A program made the translations under genes and the position numbers. This document shows positions 32,779 through 42,145 of a stretch of DNA of 42,830 nt, one piece after another. The stretch is from a bacterium (GTDB lineage: Bacteria; Myxococcota_A; UBA9042), in NCBI GenBank assembly GCA_030425545.1, contig JAUIAC010000017.1:1-42830 (forward strand). Direction: 5' to 3'. Under the pieces are notes generated by a model. That model saw nothing but the letters and a program-made list of their open reading frames with translations, made no database searches and was not told the DNA's origin. The number at the start of each line of letters is the position of its first letter. Position 1 is the first letter of the stretch.

Positions 32779-35700
32779 ATGAAGAACCTCCAGACTCTGG
32801 CTGCCCACCTGCCTTCCAACGCCCGCTGGGGCTGGCTGCTCGCCACATGCGCGGCGTTCGTGACCCTGTGCGGCGCTCCAGGACCGGCGCAGGCCGCGGA
32901 GAGCCTCCGCCTTGGCGTCGCCCCCTTTGCCAACAAGACCGGCGACGCCCGCTACGACGCCCTCAGCAAGGGCCTGGCCGACATGCTCACCACGGACCTG
33001 GCGCACGCGCGTGACCTGCAGCTGGTGGAGCGGGAGCGCATCGCCGCCGTCATCGCCGAGCTCAAGCTGGGCAAGTCCAAGTGGGTCGACCGTAAGAGCG
33101 CGCAGCGCGCGGGCAAGCTGCTGGGGGCAGACCTGCTGCTCGTCGGCGCGGTCACCGCGTGGGCGCCCACCCTCCGTCTCGACGCGCGCATGGTGAGCGT
33201 CGAGACCGGCGAGGTCATGGTCACGGCGAGCGCCCAGGGGCCGCAGCGCTCGTTCTTTCAGGTCGAGGCGGAGCTGGCACGCAAGCTGCTCAAGGGCTTC
33301 GGCGTCGCTGTCTCGCCCATGCTGCGCATGAAGATCGGCAAGGCGCCCACACGATCGTTCAAGGCCCTGCAGGCCTACTCCGCCGGCCTCGACGCACACG
33401 ACAAGGGCGACAAGGCCGGCGCGGAGAAGGCCTACAAGGCGGCGCTGAGCGCCGACCCCGGCTTCGCTGCGGCCCAGGCTCAGCTCCAGAAGCTGGGCAA
33501 GCGCGTCGCGGCGCTCGAGAAGCGCACGGCGGCGGTGGAGCGCGCAGGCGGGCTGATCCTCAAGCCCAAGACGGCGGTCGAGTTCTGGTCCAACCACAAG
33601 CTGTATCGAGCGCGGGGCGACAAGGCCAAGGCGCGGTCGGCCGCCCTCGCCGCGCTGCGGCTCCGCCCCACGGCGGTCGACGCGCTGTGGCGGCTGTGCG
33701 AGACCGCGCCAGAGGGCCAATCGCCAGCGCTGAAGGGCGCCAAGGTGCCTGCCGCCCGCGTCGCGCTGGTGTGTGCCTTGGCGCGCAACCAAGGCGTCGC
33801 AGCGGCACGTCTGAGCGAGGCCTTGATCCCGGCGACGACCTCCGCCGTCGACGCGGGGCTCACCGCGTTGGGCCGGGATCAGGTCGCGACAGCCTGGCTG
33901 CGACTTCGGGCCCTGCGACCGCCGGCCAACCCCGCGGCGGGCGCGCGCCTGCGGGCGGAGTCGGTGGGCCTCGCGCTGCTGCTGGGCGCGGCCTTGCGCT
34001 CGGACGCTGGCGGCGCGGCGCTCGACGCAGCCTTCCTCGACGCGGCGGGTCGACAGCAGGCGCGGTCTTTTGTCGCCGCCACGCTCGCCGCGCTGGCGAC
34101 CCGCACGGCCCCGGGTAAGCAGCGGCGCGGCGCGCTCTACGCCCACGCGCTCACCGTACGCCTGGTGGAGCATGTGGGGCGCCTCAACACGCCGCCCCTG
34201 CTGCTGCAGGCGCGCTTCGCCGAGCCCTCGGTGGCAGACGTGACCGTGCAGTGGGGCAAGGAGCGCTGGCAGCTGGTGCCGCGGGCGCTACCCCAGGGCG
34301 CGGAGGTCGCCGTGTGGCAGGTGGCCCTGCGCAAGCCTGCGCCTGCAGGGCCCACGAAGCTGCTGATCCGCTGGACCGACGGCGACGGTGTGGCGCAGAC
34401 CGACACGCGCACCTGGGACCTCCGCATCACCACCAACGGACGCTGGCGCAAGCGCGGGACCGGCCTCGGAGCCCGGGTCGCCGGGCGCTACCCCTTGCTC
34501 TCGACGCCCTTCGCGCCGCGCGACCCTGCGGACCGTGGCGGCCGCCTCCTGGTGGATCCCGTGGTGGGCCTGTGGTCTGCGCCCCTGCCGCAGACGCTGG
34601 ATCGCATCGTGGTGCAGCCCATGTTGGCGGGCGAGCCCTCGGTGTGGGCCAACGGAGATCTGCTCGACTTCGCTCGGCCGGCGGCCGGCCTCAAGCGACT
34701 TGGGCTGGTGCGGCCGATGATCTACGCGGGCCGCAAGTCCGGGGTGCGGGTGCTCGGCTCCGGGCGCTACTACCGCGAGACCCGCGGCGACGAGGTCAGC
34801 TACGTCTCGGAGACGGGCACCTTGCGGGCAGAGCGAGAGCTGCAGGTTCGTCCCGCGTTCACCGCGCCGTCGGTGCATGTGCTCGGGCTGGCGACGACCC
34901 GGCCAGCGGCTGCGCTGCGCGCCTGGCGCGACGCCATGGAGCGGCAGCCCGCACCTGCGACGCTCTGGGAGCTCTCCACCGAGGCCGGGCTCTATGCTGC
35001 GCTGTGGACCGCGTGCCCCATCGCCAAGAGCCGCAGCAAGGCGGTCGCGCGGCTGAAGGCCTGGGTGCGACTCGGCGCCGACATGCGCGCCGCGCGGGTC
35101 GGCCACGCCACCTGGGCTGCGCGCTTGCTCGGGCTCTGCGGCGACAAGGCGCCCTTCGACGCCACCTGGGCCCAGGCCGCCGCCGCAGACGCCAACAGCC
35201 GCCGGGCCCAGGACCGGTGGCGCTACCGCGCTGAGGTCGCCACCGCGCGCGTGCTCGGCCACGGCTGGGACGGCGATCCGCGCCTCCTGGCCGCGCTGCG
35301 CGGGGCGCCGGGCAACAGCCTGGAGGCTGCGCTGCTCACCGCGGCCGCGGTCAGCGCGGGCCGCTCCCGGGCCACAGCGGTTCAGGTCCGCGCCGTGGGG
35401 ACCTCGTTCTGGCTCGACCGCGACGAGGTCAGCGTCGACGCCTACGACGCCTGTGTGCGCGCCGGTCACTGCCGCGAGCTCACCGACGTGACCTGCGCGG
35501 TGGGGCGCGGCCGCGACCGACGTCTGGCGTCCGACCCCGAGGCCGCGATGAGCAGCGACTTCGGAGGCGATCAGCTGACCCACTGCCTGCCCCTGGAGCG
35601 GGGCATGCTGCCGCAGAACGGGGTGCAGCACGGCGACGCTGCCCGCTTTTGCGCGTGGCGTGGCGGCGCGCTGCCCACGGCCGCCGAGCTCCGTGCCGCG

Positions 35701-37506
35701 GCCCAGCCTGCGGCGCGGGGAGCAGGTCAGCCGGCGTGGACGGGCGCCGACGACAACCTGCTCGACCGGGTCACCTGCGCGTGGCGCTCGTTTCGACGTA
35801 AGCCACCCTCCGGCTGTGGCCCCGGCGAAGCTGGAAGCCGGCAGCCGTGGGACCGCTACGCCTGGATCGCGCCGATCGGGGCCCACCCGGGGGGCGAGAG
35901 CGCGTCTGGCGCGGCCCACCTCGTGGGCAACCTGCGGGAGTGGGTCCGGCCGAGCGGCTCGGTCTGGGGCTGCAGCTTTCAGAGCGCCCCGGAGTCGCCG
36001 CGCTCCTGCTTGAGCCAGGTCGGCACCCTGCCCACGCCGACGGCCGCGGACGTCGGCTTCCGCTGTCGCTACAAGCGCGCTCCGAAGCCCCTGCCTCGAG
36101 CCAAGCGTGGGCCGGCGCGTCGGCACAAGTCTCGCCCGGCCAGGGGCGTCCGCTGGGCCAAGATCCCGGCGGGCCCGGTGCAGCTCGGCGTCGATCCGAA
36201 GCAGCCCCAAGGCCCCGTGGTCTCGCTCGCCCCTGGCGTTCGGCCGACGCGCGCCCAGGTCCGCGCGTTGACCCTGGCCGTGCCGGGCGTGCGCGAGCGC
36301 GACCTGCAGGCCTTCCTCTCCGAGCTCACCTCACTGGAGATCACGGGCGACGTGAGCGCGGGGCTGGTCGAGGAGCTGGTCGCTCGCGCGGCGTGGACCA
36401 AGGTGGCGCCACCTCAGGCCTTCGCGGCCGTGGTGACCTTGTTCCGGGACCTCGACGGAAAGCCCTTCAAAACCACCTTCGAGACCAGCGTGTACGTCCC
36501 GGGCGCCAAGCGCCGGGCCAAGGGCGACGTGGCCAAGACGCGGGCCCTGCTGTGGCGCGAGATGACGCGGCGGCTGCTGCGTGAGCCCCGCTTCCCCAAG
36601 CCCAAGGGTGCGCCGCGGTGGCGCAAGCGCGCGTCGTTCGACTGCGGCGTGCAGCCACAGGGGGCGTGCCGTGACCTCATGGGCACCTCGGGCCACCGGC
36701 TGGACAGCAGCGCCCGCCCGCGGCCCCGACAGGTCGTACATGTGCCCGCCTTTCGCATGATGACCCACGAGGTCACGCAGGCCGACTTCAAGGCCGTCAT
36801 GGGGCGCGAGCCCGCCTTCTTCGACTGCCCGGGGTGCGCCGTGGAGCGGGTCTCCTTCGCCGACGCAGCCGACTTCTGCGACCGGGTCGGAGGCCGCTTG
36901 CCCACCGAGGCCGAGTGGGCCCGCGCGGCCGCTGGCAGCGCCGCGCCTGACGCGACACCGCTGCGCGGCGCCAAGCTCGACACGGTGGCGCGCTACGCTG
37001 GCAACACCCAGGGACAACCGCCCAAGGTGGGCAGCCGCAAGGCCAACCGCTACGGCGTCTACGACCTCCTGGGCGGCGTGTGGGAGTGGACCGCCGACCG
37101 CTGGAGCGACACGTGGCGCCTGCGTCGACTGGTCACCGGCCTCAAGGTCCTGCCGCGCAGCCGCCTGCGCCGCGCGCCCGAGGGCAGCGGCGACTTTTGC
37201 ATCCGCGCGTCGCGGCAGGAGCGCTTTGCCGAGCGCAACCTCGACGCGCTGCCCTGGGTCTCGCACAAGCGCTACTGGTACGCCTGTTTCGCCACCGAGC
37301 GGGCGGCCGAGCAGGCGCGGGACGCGGCCTTGGCGAAGGCGCCGCGCGGCCCGGATCCCAAAGAACACCAGCGCCCGCAGCCCGACGTGCACGCCGTGCG
37401 GGGCGGGGCGTGGGCCACGGACTCGCGGTTGGTCTCCCGTCTCGCGCGGGCCCCCATGGGCGCCCGTCTGCGCAGCCCCTTCGTCGGGTTTCGCTGTGCC
37501 CGCTGA
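32779..37506 (+). CDS. CsgG/FlgO-like domain, TPR and two formylglycine-enzyme-like domains in one protein
   Basis: A 1575-residue exported protein. The signal peptide ends near GAPGPAQA (residue 39). Residues about 42-180 are CsgG/FlgO-like (LRLGVAPFANKTGDARYDAL, LVERERIAAVIAELKLG, LLVGAVTA). A TPR-like pair sits at about 195-240. The next 600 residues are unassigned. Residues about 873-1110 form a first FGE-sulfatase-like domain (FWLDRDEVSVDAYDACV, HLVGNLREWVRP, DVGFRCRY). A second begins KIPAGPVQLGV at about 1128, is split by about 150 unknown residues, and resumes with MTHEVTQADFK, LPTEAEWARAAAG, YGVYDLLGGVWEWTADRW and VRGGAWATDSRL. The cysteines that catalytic FGEs carry ahead of the C-terminal GFRC block are missing, so both are probably binding domains. 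Confidence 0.85.
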   Translation: MKNLQTLAAHLPSNARWGWLLATCAAFVTLCGAPGPAQAAESLRLGVAPFANKTGDARYDALSKGLADMLTTDLAHARDLQLVERERIAAVIAELKLGKSKWVDRKSAQRAGKLLGADLLLVGAVTAWAPTLRLDARMVSVETGEVMVTASAQGPQRSFFQVEAELARKLLKGFGVAVSPMLRMKIGKAPTRSFKALQAYSAGLDAHDKGDKAGAEKAYKAALSADPGFAAAQAQLQKLGKRVAALEKRTAAVERAGGLILKPKTAVEFWSNHKLYRARGDKAKARSAALAALRLRPTAVDALWRLCETAPEGQSPALKGAKVPAARVALVCALARNQGVAAARLSEALIPATTSAVDAGLTALGRDQVATAWLRLRALRPPANPAAGARLRAESVGLALLLGAALRSDAGGAALDAAFLDAAGRQQARSFVAATLAALATRTAPGKQRRGALYAHALTVRLVEHVGRLNTPPLLLQARFAEPSVADVTVQWGKERWQLVPRALPQGAEVAVWQVALRKPAPAGPTKLLIRWTDGDGVAQTDTRTWDLRITTNGRWRKRGTGLGARVAGRYPLLSTPFAPRDPADRGGRLLVDPVVGLWSAPLPQTLDRIVVQPMLAGEPSVWANGDLLDFARPAAGLKRLGLVRPMIYAGRKSGVRVLGSGRYYRETRGDEVSYVSETGTLRAERELQVRPAFTAPSVHVLGLATTRPAAALRAWRDAMERQPAPATLWELSTEAGLYAALWTACPIAKSRSKAVARLKAWVRLGADMRAARVGHATWAARLLGLCGDKAPFDATWAQAAAADANSRRAQDRWRYRAEVATARVLGHGWDGDPRLLAALRGAPGNSLEAALLTAAAVSAGRSRATAVQVRAVGTSFWLDRDEVSVDAYDACVRAGHCRELTDVTCAVGRGRDRRLASDPEAAMSSDFGGDQLTHCLPLERGMLPQNGVQHGDAARFCAWRGGALPTAAELRAAAQPAARGAGQPAWTGADDNLLDRVTCAWRSFRRKPPSGCGPGEAGSRQPWDRYAWIAPIGAHPGGESASGAAHLVGNLREWVRPSGSVWGCSFQSAPESPRSCLSQVGTLPTPTAADVGFRCRYKRAPKPLPRAKRGPARRHKSRPARGVRWAKIPAGPVQLGVDPKQPQGPVVSLAPGVRPTRAQVRALTLAVPGVRERDLQAFLSELTSLEITGDVSAGLVEELVARAAWTKVAPPQAFAAVVTLFRDLDGKPFKTTFETSVYVPGAKRRAKGDVAKTRALLWREMTRRLLREPRFPKPKGAPRWRKRASFDCGVQPQGACRDLMGTSGHRLDSSARPRPRQVVHVPAFRMMTHEVTQADFKAVMGREPAFFDCPGCAVERVSFADAADFCDRVGGRLPTEAEWARAAAGSAAPDATPLRGAKLDTVARYAGNTQGQPPKVGSRKANRYGVYDLLGGVWEWTADRWSDTWRLRRLVTGLKVLPRSRLRRAPEGSGDFCIRASRQERFAERNLDALPWVSHKRYWYACFATERAAEQARDAALAKAPRGPDPKEHQRPQPDVHAVRGGAWATDSRLVSRLARAPMGARLRSPFVGFRCAR

Positions 37507-37566
37507 CCGCGCGTCCGGTTGAGCCAGCCGGCTCGCTGTGCGATCGTCCCGCCCCCCGGAGCAGCC

Positions 37567-39987
37567 ATGGAAACCGACCCCCTCCTCGGCAGTGTGTTCG
37601 CAGACCGCTACCGCATCGAGCGACGTCTCGGCGCCGGCGGCATGGGCTGTGTCTATGTCGCCACCCAGCTCAGCATGGACCGCGAGGTGGCCCTCAAGGT
37701 GCTGAACCCGGAGCTGGGCGACAGCGAGGCGGCCGTGCAACGCTTCGTCCGCGAGATGCAGGCCTCGTCCAAGGTCGAACACCCCAACACCATCCGCGTC
37801 TACGACTTTGGTGAGGGCGACGGTGGTCGTCTCTTCTTGGCCATGGAGCTGCTGAAAGGCCACACGCTGCACCGCGTGTTGCGGGACGCCGGCGCCATGG
37901 ACACGGCGCGGCTGCTGCGGGTGGCGGACCAGATCGCGCGGGCCCTCGGCGCCGCCCATGCGGAGGGCATCGTCCACCGCGATCTGAAGCCTGAGAACGT
38001 CATGCTGGTCGACCGCTACGGGGAGCGGGACGAGGTGCGCGTACTCGACTTCGGCATCGCGCGCTTCGCAGAGGGCGGGGGCATGGCCGGCGGCGACGAG
38101 CCGGCGCTCACCCGCACTGGCACGCTGATCGGCACGCCTCTCTACATGTCGCCGGAGCAGGCGCTGGGCCAGAAGGTCGACCACCGCAGCGATCTCTACG
38201 CCCTGGGCGTGTTGCTCTACCAGATGGCCACCGGGCAGGTGCCCTTCACCGCGGCCACCCCGGTTCGTGTGCTCTTCATGCACGCCCATGACCAGCCGAA
38301 GCCGCCGTCGAAGCTCGTGGCCGGCCGCGTGCCGGCGCGCCTCGAGGCGCTGATCATGAAGCTGCTGGCCAAGGATCCGAACGAGCGCTACCCGGACGCC
38401 AACAGCGTCGTCGAGGCGCTGCGGGGCGTCACCGAGGCCGCGACGTTGGTCGAGTCGCCCGACAAGCTGCATCCGCCGTCGCGCCTCGGCAGCGCGGCCG
38501 CCATGGCGCGTGCCCAGGCGGCGCACCACGATCCTCACGGTCAGGTGCCCACCGCGCACTCCGTGACCGTCGATCCCGCTGCCGATCCGCTGATGCAGAC
38601 CGCCGCCGCGCTCGACCCAGCGCCGGCCGCACAGCTCACAGTGGACGTGCAGGGCGAGCAGTCCGGTGCGTCGGTGGACACGGCGGCCATGACCCTCGCC
38701 ACGGACGCCCCGGCCGGCCTCGCCCAGCCCCTCGGCCGGCAGTCGGGCGAGGTGACGGGCGCGGAGACGGGCGCGTTGACCGCGGCCGTGGTCGACACTG
38801 GCGCCATGACCCTGGCGTCGCCGCCGCCCCAGGTGACCGCGGCGACGCGAGCGCCGTCCCAGGCCGCGTCTGCAGGAGCGACCCAAGGCGCCGCGGGGCA
38901 GGGCAGCGACGCCCCCGCGGCAGCGACGCCCCCCTCCACTGGGCCCTCCACTGGGCCCTCCACTGGGCCCGCTGGCGCGCCAACGTCCGCCCCTGGGCCG
39001 GCCGCAGCCACCGGGGAATCCGGCGGCGCCGGCAAGCTCGCCGCGGCAGCGGCGCTCCTCGTCGTGTGCGGCGCAGCAGGGTGGTGGCTCACTCGCGCGC
39101 CGTCGCCGCCAGCGACGCCCGCCACCCCCGCCAAGCCGAGCCCCAAGGACCGAGTGGGCGCCGGCCAGCCCGACGCGTCGACCCCCGGCGGCGACAAGCG
39201 CGCCAGCCCGGCTGTCCAGGCCCTGCGGGCCAAGCTGAGCGCCCTCCAAGCGCAGGCGGGCGACCCGTCGACCCCTCCGTCCTGTCAGGCAGACGACGAG
39301 CCCACGCTGAAGGTCCTGGTCGCGGCGTCGGAGCAGCTCTTGGGCGGCCGGCCGCGGGGCAAGCGACCGCAGGACGAGGCGGCAGCCAAGGCCCTCATGG
39401 CGCTGCCTGCCAAGGCCAAAGAGCTGCCCGAGGTGCGCGCGCTGCTCGCCCGGGCGCGGCTGCTCGCGCGCGCCTCCGATCCCGAGGTCATCGAGCCCGC
39501 GTCGCTCGCCCACAAGGCGTGCCCCAAGCTGGCGCTGGCTTGGGAGGTCGAGGGCACCGCGCACCTGCTGGCCATGCGCCCCAAGGTCGCGCAGCAGCGC
39601 CTCGCCGAGGCGGTCACGCACGCGGACGGCTTCCAGAGGGCGCGCTACAACCTCGGCCTCGCCCAGCTGGGCGCAGGCGACGCCAAAGCGGCCATGGCGA
39701 CCTTTCAGGAGGTGCGCAAGCGGGAGCCGCAGCGCAAGGGGATCATGGTCGGCATCGGCCAGGCCTGGCTGGGGCTCAAGGACACGGGCAAGGCCGTGGT
39801 CGCGCTCACCGAGGCTACCCGTCGTGCGCCGACCAACGCCGCGGCCTGGTATCTCCTGGGGGTCGCCCACACGATCGGCAAGCAGGCCGACGACGCGCAC
39901 GCGGCGTTCTGCAAGGCCGCGAAGCTCGGCCACGCCCGCGCTGCGCGAAAGTGCCCCGACGCGGCCGGGATCCCGGTCCCCAAGTAG
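37567..39987 (+). CDS. Membrane Ser/Thr protein kinase with extracytoplasmic TPR-like domain
   Basis: An 806-residue Hanks-type (eukaryote-like) kinase. Visible kinase parts are the Gly-rich loop LGAGGMGCVY, Lys44 in EVALKVL, HRDLKPEN with catalytic Asp139, DFG at Asp161, and GTPLYMSPEQALG with RSDLYALGVLLYQMATG. After residue 290 comes a Pro/Ala/Thr/Ser-rich linker of about 190 residues, one membrane helix (LAAAAALLVVCGAAGWWL, about 492-509), another Pro-rich stretch, and a C-terminal TPR-like region from about 600 (LALAWEVEGTAHLLAM, YNLGLAQLGAGDAKAAM, AWYLLGVAHTIGKQADDA). The C-terminal part should face the periplasm and act as sensor or scaffold. GGAG lies five bases before the ATG. It follows the CsgG-FGE gene by 60 bases and probably shares its transcript. 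Confidence 0.93.
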   Translation: METDPLLGSVFADRYRIERRLGAGGMGCVYVATQLSMDREVALKVLNPELGDSEAAVQRFVREMQASSKVEHPNTIRVYDFGEGDGGRLFLAMELLKGHTLHRVLRDAGAMDTARLLRVADQIARALGAAHAEGIVHRDLKPENVMLVDRYGERDEVRVLDFGIARFAEGGGMAGGDEPALTRTGTLIGTPLYMSPEQALGQKVDHRSDLYALGVLLYQMATGQVPFTAATPVRVLFMHAHDQPKPPSKLVAGRVPARLEALIMKLLAKDPNERYPDANSVVEALRGVTEAATLVESPDKLHPPSRLGSAAAMARAQAAHHDPHGQVPTAHSVTVDPAADPLMQTAAALDPAPAAQLTVDVQGEQSGASVDTAAMTLATDAPAGLAQPLGRQSGEVTGAETGALTAAVVDTGAMTLASPPPQVTAATRAPSQAASAGATQGAAGQGSDAPAAATPPSTGPSTGPSTGPAGAPTSAPGPAAATGESGGAGKLAAAAALLVVCGAAGWWLTRAPSPPATPATPAKPSPKDRVGAGQPDASTPGGDKRASPAVQALRAKLSALQAQAGDPSTPPSCQADDEPTLKVLVAASEQLLGGRPRGKRPQDEAAAKALMALPAKAKELPEVRALLARARLLARASDPEVIEPASLAHKACPKLALAWEVEGTAHLLAMRPKVAQQRLAEAVTHADGFQRARYNLGLAQLGAGDAKAAMATFQEVRKREPQRKGIMVGIGQAWLGLKDTGKAVVALTEATRRAPTNAAAWYLLGVAHTIGKQADDAHAAFCKAAKLGHARAARKCPDAAGIPVPK
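38932..38970 (+). repeat. 12-base tandem repeat in the kinase linker
   Basis: About three copies of CCCTCCACTGGG encode PSTGPSTGPSTGP within the proline-rich cytoplasmic linker of the kinase. The copies are nearly identical at the base level, which suggests recent slippage and possible length variation between strains. Confidence 0.85.
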
Positions 39988-40036
39988 GCCGGCGAGCGGC
40001 AGGGACAGCCGGGCCCGGGCGACTGGCCGCGCGTGG

Positions 40037-40822
40037 CTACTGCACCAGCATCGCCAGGTCCTGGCGGGCCATCTCGAAGTCGGGCTGCGCCTTCATCACA
40101 GCCTTCAGGTGGGCGGTCGCAGCCGCCTTGTCGCCGCGGTCCTTGGCGTCGAGCGCCTTGGCGTAGCGGACCGCCGTGCGCGTGCGCAGCCGACGCGGTC
40201 GCCGGGGGCGCCGCCGCTTGGGCTTGCGTGGGCTCGGCTTGGCCGCCCGCTTGGGCAGCCCCTTGGCCAACGCACCGCTCAACGCCGTGGCGACCTTGCC
40301 CTGAATCGCCAGGAACTCGTCGTTCTTGCCGTTGGCGCCAGCGCTGTGGACCACGCGCCCGGTCTCCACGTGCACCAAGCGCGCGTCGATGCGCAGGCTG
40401 CCCATCAGCGAAAAGTAGCTGCCGAGCACCAGGTACTGCGCGCCGAGCAGCTTGCCCACTCGAGCCGCCGTCTTCGGGTCGATCTTCTTCGACCCCGCCA
40501 GCTTCAGCTCCGCGAGCACCGCCTCCAGCCGCTCACGCTCGACCAGACGCACGTCGTCGTTGCCAGCGAGGTCGCTGATCAGCATCTGGGCGAGCCCCTT
40601 GCGCAGCACGGCGAGCTCGGCGTCCTTGCCCGCATAGTCGAAGTAGAGCACCGCCACCGTCGGCTTGGCGGGTGCCGCCGTCCCCGGCGCAGCGCCCGCC
40701 GCCTTCCCCTTGCCGGCCCTGCCACGAGGCCGCCCGAACACGAGGCCGGGCAGGGCGCCAAAGGCCGCAACGCCGAGCAGACCGGCGCCTGTGAGTCCGA
40801 GAAATCGGCGTCGCTGCATCAT
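40037..40822 (-). CDS. CsgG/FlgO-like exported protein with TPR-like C-terminus
   Basis: A 261-residue protein. The start MMQRRRFLGLTGAGLLGVAA resembles a Tat signal (RRRFLGLT). Residues about 53-190 are the CsgG/FlgO-like domain: VAVLYFDYAGKDAELAVLRK, LVERERLEAVLAELKLAGSK, VGKLLGAQYLVLGSY and RIDARLVHVETG. This region is plainly paralogous to the N-terminal domain of the 1575-residue protein. A strongly basic linker (PRKPKRRRPRRPRRLRTR) leads to a short TPR-like end (YAKALDAKDRGDKAAATAHL). CsgG-like domains form outer-membrane secretion rings, and FlgO-like ones sit near the flagellar outer membrane; here they may build or sense an envelope complex with the kinase. It converges on the kinase gene. 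Confidence 0.85.
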   Translation of the reverse strand: MMQRRRFLGLTGAGLLGVAAFGALPGLVFGRPRGRAGKGKAAGAAPGTAAPAKPTVAVLYFDYAGKDAELAVLRKGLAQMLISDLAGNDDVRLVERERLEAVLAELKLAGSKKIDPKTAARVGKLLGAQYLVLGSYFSLMGSLRIDARLVHVETGRVVHSAGANGKNDEFLAIQGKVATALSGALAKGLPKRAAKPSPRKPKRRRPRRPRRLRTRTAVRYAKALDAKDRGDKAAATAHLKAVMKAQPDFEMARQDLAMLVQ

Positions 40823-40888
40823 CGTGGCCTCCGCACGCGCTCTGCGCTCTTGGTCCGTGGCGACCCAAGGCGGGGCGCGCCCGTGAGG

Positions 40889-42145
40889 CTAACCGTTCCG
40901 CGGCGCGGGGTCAGGTCCCCAGGGCGCCACCCACCGCAGCAGCACCATCCCCGGGATCGCTACGACGGTGCAGAAGAGGAAGAACGCCGTGTAGCCCACC
41001 CCCTCGATGATCCAGCCGGTGGAGGCGTTGGCGAAGGTCCGGGGCACCCCGGTCAGGCTGGTCAAGAGCGCGAACTGCGTCGCGGTGTAGCGCTTGTCGG
41101 TGGTCCGGGCGATGAACGCGACGAAGGCCGCCGTGCCCAGACCCACCCCGAGGTATTCGAAGCTCACCACGGCGAAGAGCGCGTAGATGTCGTGACCGAT
41201 CTCCGCGAGCGCGGCGAAGCCGAGGATCGACGTCACCTGCACCACGCCAAAGACCCAGAGCGCGCGGTTGATGCCGATGCGCACCATCGCCACGCCGCCC
41301 ACGACGCCGCCCGTGATCGACGCCCAGAGGCTGGCCACCTTGGCGACCTCGCCGATCTCGGTCTTGGAGAAGCCGATGTCGAGGTAGAAGGGCGTCACCA
41401 GCGCCGTCGCCATGCTGTCGCCGAGCTTGTAGAGCAGCATGAACGCGAGGATCAGCATCGCGTTTCGTGTGCCATCTCGCTGAAAGAACTCCTTGAACGG
41501 CTCCACCACGGCGATCTTCCAGTCCAGCACCTTCGTGGTGCGCACCTGGGGCTCGGGCATCAGCAGCGTGGTGGCGATGCCGACCCCCATGAACGCCGCG
41601 ACCACCAGATGCACCGTCTCCCAGGGCAGCGTGTCCGCCAAGATGAGCGCCAGCGACCCCGGCACGAGGCTCGACACGCGATAGGCGTTGACGAAGTAGC
41701 TGTTGCCCACCCCGAGCTCGGCGTCGGGCAGCAGCTCGCGACGGTACGCGTCGAGCACGATGTCTTGGGTCGCGGAGAAGAGCGCCACCAGGGTGACCAC
41801 CCAGGCGATGCTGCCGATGTCGTCGGTGGGGTTGAACAGGGCGAAGCTGGCCAGCGCGAGCAGCAGGGCGACCTGGGTCACCAGCGCCCAGCCGCGGCGG
41901 CGCCCGAGGAAGGGCAGCTCCATGCGGTCCATCACCGGAGACCAGAGGAACTTCCACGTATAGGGGAAGCTCACGAGGCTGAAGAGGCCGATGGTCTTGA
42001 GGTCGACCTGCTGGTCCCGCAGCCAGGCCGGGATCAGCTGGTAGAGCACGTAGAGCGGCAGCCCCGACGTGAAGCCACAGGCGACGCAGAGCAGCATGCG
42101 CTTGTTGAGCAGCGCCTCGCGCAAGCTCGGCTTGCGTTCGCTCAC
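40889..42145 (-). CDS. ampG: AmpG-like major facilitator transporter
   Basis: The 418-residue product is a 12-helix transporter of the AmpG/PAT group. Typical blocks are CGFTSGLPLYVLYQLIPAWL in the first helix, SFPYTWKFLWSPVMDRMELP (loop between helices 2 and 3), RRRGWALVTQ, and SATQDIVLDAYRRELLPD. AmpG brings anhydromuropeptides from the periplasm to the cytoplasm for cell-wall recycling, and in many species affects beta-lactamase induction. The short form without the extra C-terminal helices of the E. coli protein (491 residues) is common outside enterics. It starts at a GTG (42145) that overlaps the stop of the dehydratase gene (GTGA), so the pair is co-translated. No ampD or ampC is seen nearby. 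Confidence 0.92.
   Translation of the reverse strand: MSERKPSLREALLNKRMLLCVACGFTSGLPLYVLYQLIPAWLRDQQVDLKTIGLFSLVSFPYTWKFLWSPVMDRMELPFLGRRRGWALVTQVALLLALASFALFNPTDDIGSIAWVVTLVALFSATQDIVLDAYRRELLPDAELGVGNSYFVNAYRVSSLVPGSLALILADTLPWETVHLVVAAFMGVGIATTLLMPEPQVRTTKVLDWKIAVVEPFKEFFQRDGTRNAMLILAFMLLYKLGDSMATALVTPFYLDIGFSKTEIGEVAKVASLWASITGGVVGGVAMVRIGINRALWVFGVVQVTSILGFAALAEIGHDIYALFAVVSFEYLGVGLGTAAFVAFIARTTDKRYTATQFALLTSLTGVPRTFANASTGWIIEGVGYTAFFLFCTVVAIPGMVLLRWVAPWGPDPAPRNG

Noticed and set aside
36331..39933. A 1200-codon minus-strand frame opposite the kinase gene
   Set aside because: It mirrors the kinase and CsgG-FGE genes; composition and lack of motifs mark it as an antisense shadow.
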